Shown: positions 63,168 to 64,000 of the stretch, in pieces
How positions within the stretch are numbered: the first letter of the stretch is position 1
Layout: every line of letters starts with the position of its first letter
Assembly: GCF_000384375.1 (NCBI RefSeq)
Contig: NZ_ARVX01000001.1
Span: 620,001 to 684,000 of the forward strand
Origin: Methylotenera versatilis 79
GTDB taxonomy: Bacteria > Pseudomonadota > Gammaproteobacteria > Burkholderiales > Methylophilaceae
Direction: 5' to 3'
Length of the DNA: 64,000 bases
Notes under the pieces: model-generated
Told to the model about the DNA's origin: nothing
The model's input: only the letters and a program-made list of their open reading frames with translations
The model's database searches: none
Made by a program: the position numbers and the translations under genes

Positions 63168-64000
63168 TTATTTAAACCAAGGCGCGCGTGCTGTCAGAAT
63201 CAAGCCTTTAGCCCGCTCTGCATCCATACCAGTTATTTCAACCAGCTCATCAACAGCCAATTCCGCCAAATCATCCATTGCAGAAATGCCTTTAGAAGCT
63301 AATAAATGTGCAGTTGCATCATCCATACCATCCATCGTCAGTAAATCTTCAGCCGCTTCCTCTACTTTTTCTTCTTTGGCAATTGCCTCGGTCAATAAAG
63401 CAGCACGTGCACGTGAACGTAATTCGTTAATTGTATCTTCATCAAATGCGTCGATTTCAGCCATTTCAGCCAATGGTACGTAAGCAATTTCTTCTAACGT
63501 ACTAAAACCTTCTTGCACTAAGATATCGGCAACTTCTTCATCCACATCCAGTTTTTCCATAAATAACTGGCTCACATTGGCGTACTCAGTTTGATTTTTT
63601 TCTGCCGCTTGTTCTTCAGTCAGAATATTCAACGTCCAACCTGTTAACTCTGAAGCTAAGCGTACATTTTGTCCGCCTCGGCCGATAGCTAGAGCCAACT
63701 GCTCTTCATTAACCACTACATCCATGCTGTGCGCATCTTCGTCCACAACAATAGAAGAAACTTCCGCTGGTGCCATTGCATTAATCACAAACTGCGCTGG
63801 TTCCATGCTCCACAATATAATATCTACGCGCTCACCAGCTAATTCACCCGTTACCGCTTGCACGCGTGAACCGCGCATCCCCACACAAGTGCCTACCGGA
63901 TCTAAACGTTGGTCATTAGTTTTAACCGCAATTTTTGAGCGTAAGCCAGGGTCGCGGGCGGCAGCGCGAATCTCTAGCAAACCCTCTTCAATTTCAGGTA
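63168..64000 (-). CDS. nusA: Transcription termination/antitermination protein NusA, 5' part outside window
   Basis: About 277 codons of the C-terminal part are visible; the frame is open to the window edge ([20 protein letters not shown] before it). Visible parts are the end of the S1/KH1 junction, KH1 ([21 protein letters not shown], in parts [14 protein letters not shown] and [13 protein letters not shown]), KH2 ([20 protein letters not shown]) and two acidic helix-hairpin-helix repeats ([18 protein letters not shown]-type, ending [20 protein letters not shown]). NusA modulates RNA polymerase pausing and antitermination. infB follows it by 125 bp, a region without further genes. Confidence 0.96.
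   Translation of the reverse strand, partial: PEIEEGLLEIRAAARDPGLRSKIAVKTNDQRLDPVGTCVGMRGSRVQAVTGELAGERVDIILWSMEPAQFVINAMAPAEVSSIVVDEDAHSMDVVVNEEQLALAIGRGGQNVRLASELTGWTLNILTEEQAAEKNQTEYANVSQLFMEKLDVDEEVADILVQEGFSTLEEIAYVPLAEMAEIDAFDEDTINELRSRARAALLTEAIAKEEKVEEAAEDLLTMDGMDDATAHLLASKGISAMDDLAELAVDELVEITGMDAERAKGLILTARAPWFK

Noticed and set aside
1-64000. CRISPR array, IS elements or rRNA genes
   Set aside because: No spaced direct-repeat array, transposase or rRNA sequence was seen; the only tandem repeats are the coding ones in the DUF4390 and MshN-like genes.

Overview
The window is compact, fairly A+T-rich bacterial chromosome. Gene content and order point to a betaproteobacterium, most likely a methylotroph of the Methylophilaceae (Methylotenera-like). 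Supporting clusters are dapF-DUF484-xerC, metK / SAH riboswitch-ahcY-holin-metF, LysM-dprA-smg opposite def-fmt, rsmB-DUF4390-ntrY-ntrX, kdsD-kdsC-lptC-lptA-lptB-rpoN-hpf-hprK-rapZ-PTS, and nusA-infB-rbfA-truB-rpsO-pnp. The genus is inferred from gene order and base composition; no rRNA or methanol dehydrogenase gene is present to prove it.

Layout. 1-3.1 kb (-): 3' part of sodB, then dapF, DUF484, xerC. 3.2-7.4 kb (+): activated-methyl-cycle genes metK, ahcY (own promoter plus an SAH riboswitch), a small membrane protein and metF, closed by a strong bidirectional terminator. 7.5-10.2 kb (-): LysM protein, dprA, smg. 10.4-19.2 kb (+): def, fmt, htpX, a cupin protein, rsmB, a DUF4390 protein with a 15-bp tandem repeat, and the NtrY/NtrX-like two-component pair. 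19.3-24.6 kb: xth, a HAD phosphatase, a two-gene accessory pair (DUF5343 + TIGR02391), opdA and a DUF4870 membrane protein. 24.6-35.2 kb (-): one long colinear block running from KDO/LPS-export genes through rpoN and hpf to a regulatory PTS (HprK, RapZ, EIIA, HPr, EI). 35.4-38.5 kb (+): KefB-type antiporter and thiO. 38.5-53.9 kb (-): moeB/thiF and an MSHA-like type IV pilus locus headed by a sigma-54-type response regulator. 54.3-54.6 kb (-): tRNA-Pro, -Arg and -His. 54.7-56.2 kb (+): folD and dksA. 56.3-64 kb (-): pnp, rpsO, truB, rbfA, infB and the 3' part of nusA.

How the genes work together. MetK makes SAM, methyl transfer gives SAH, AhcY removes SAH under control of an SAH-sensing RNA, and MetF supplies methyl groups. 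The LPS block couples KDO precursor synthesis to the Lpt bridge. The PTS lacks sugar permease components, so it is probably purely regulatory. The pilus locus carries a secretin, an ATPase with a c-di-GMP-binding MshEN domain, a platform protein, alignment proteins and two unusual pilin-like proteins. It has no recognisable major pilin or prepilin peptidase here.

Main points for a second look: the SAH riboswitch with a covarying pseudoknot and a competing hairpin; an NtrX whose AAA+ domain has lost the Walker A lysine and GAFTGA loop; the DUF4390 protein with 16 five-residue repeats; the DUF5343/TIGR02391 pair with an Rx4H motif (candidate HEPN RNase defence module); a probable single-base frameshift in the MshN-like gene; and a GC-rich discriminator at the dksA promoter.
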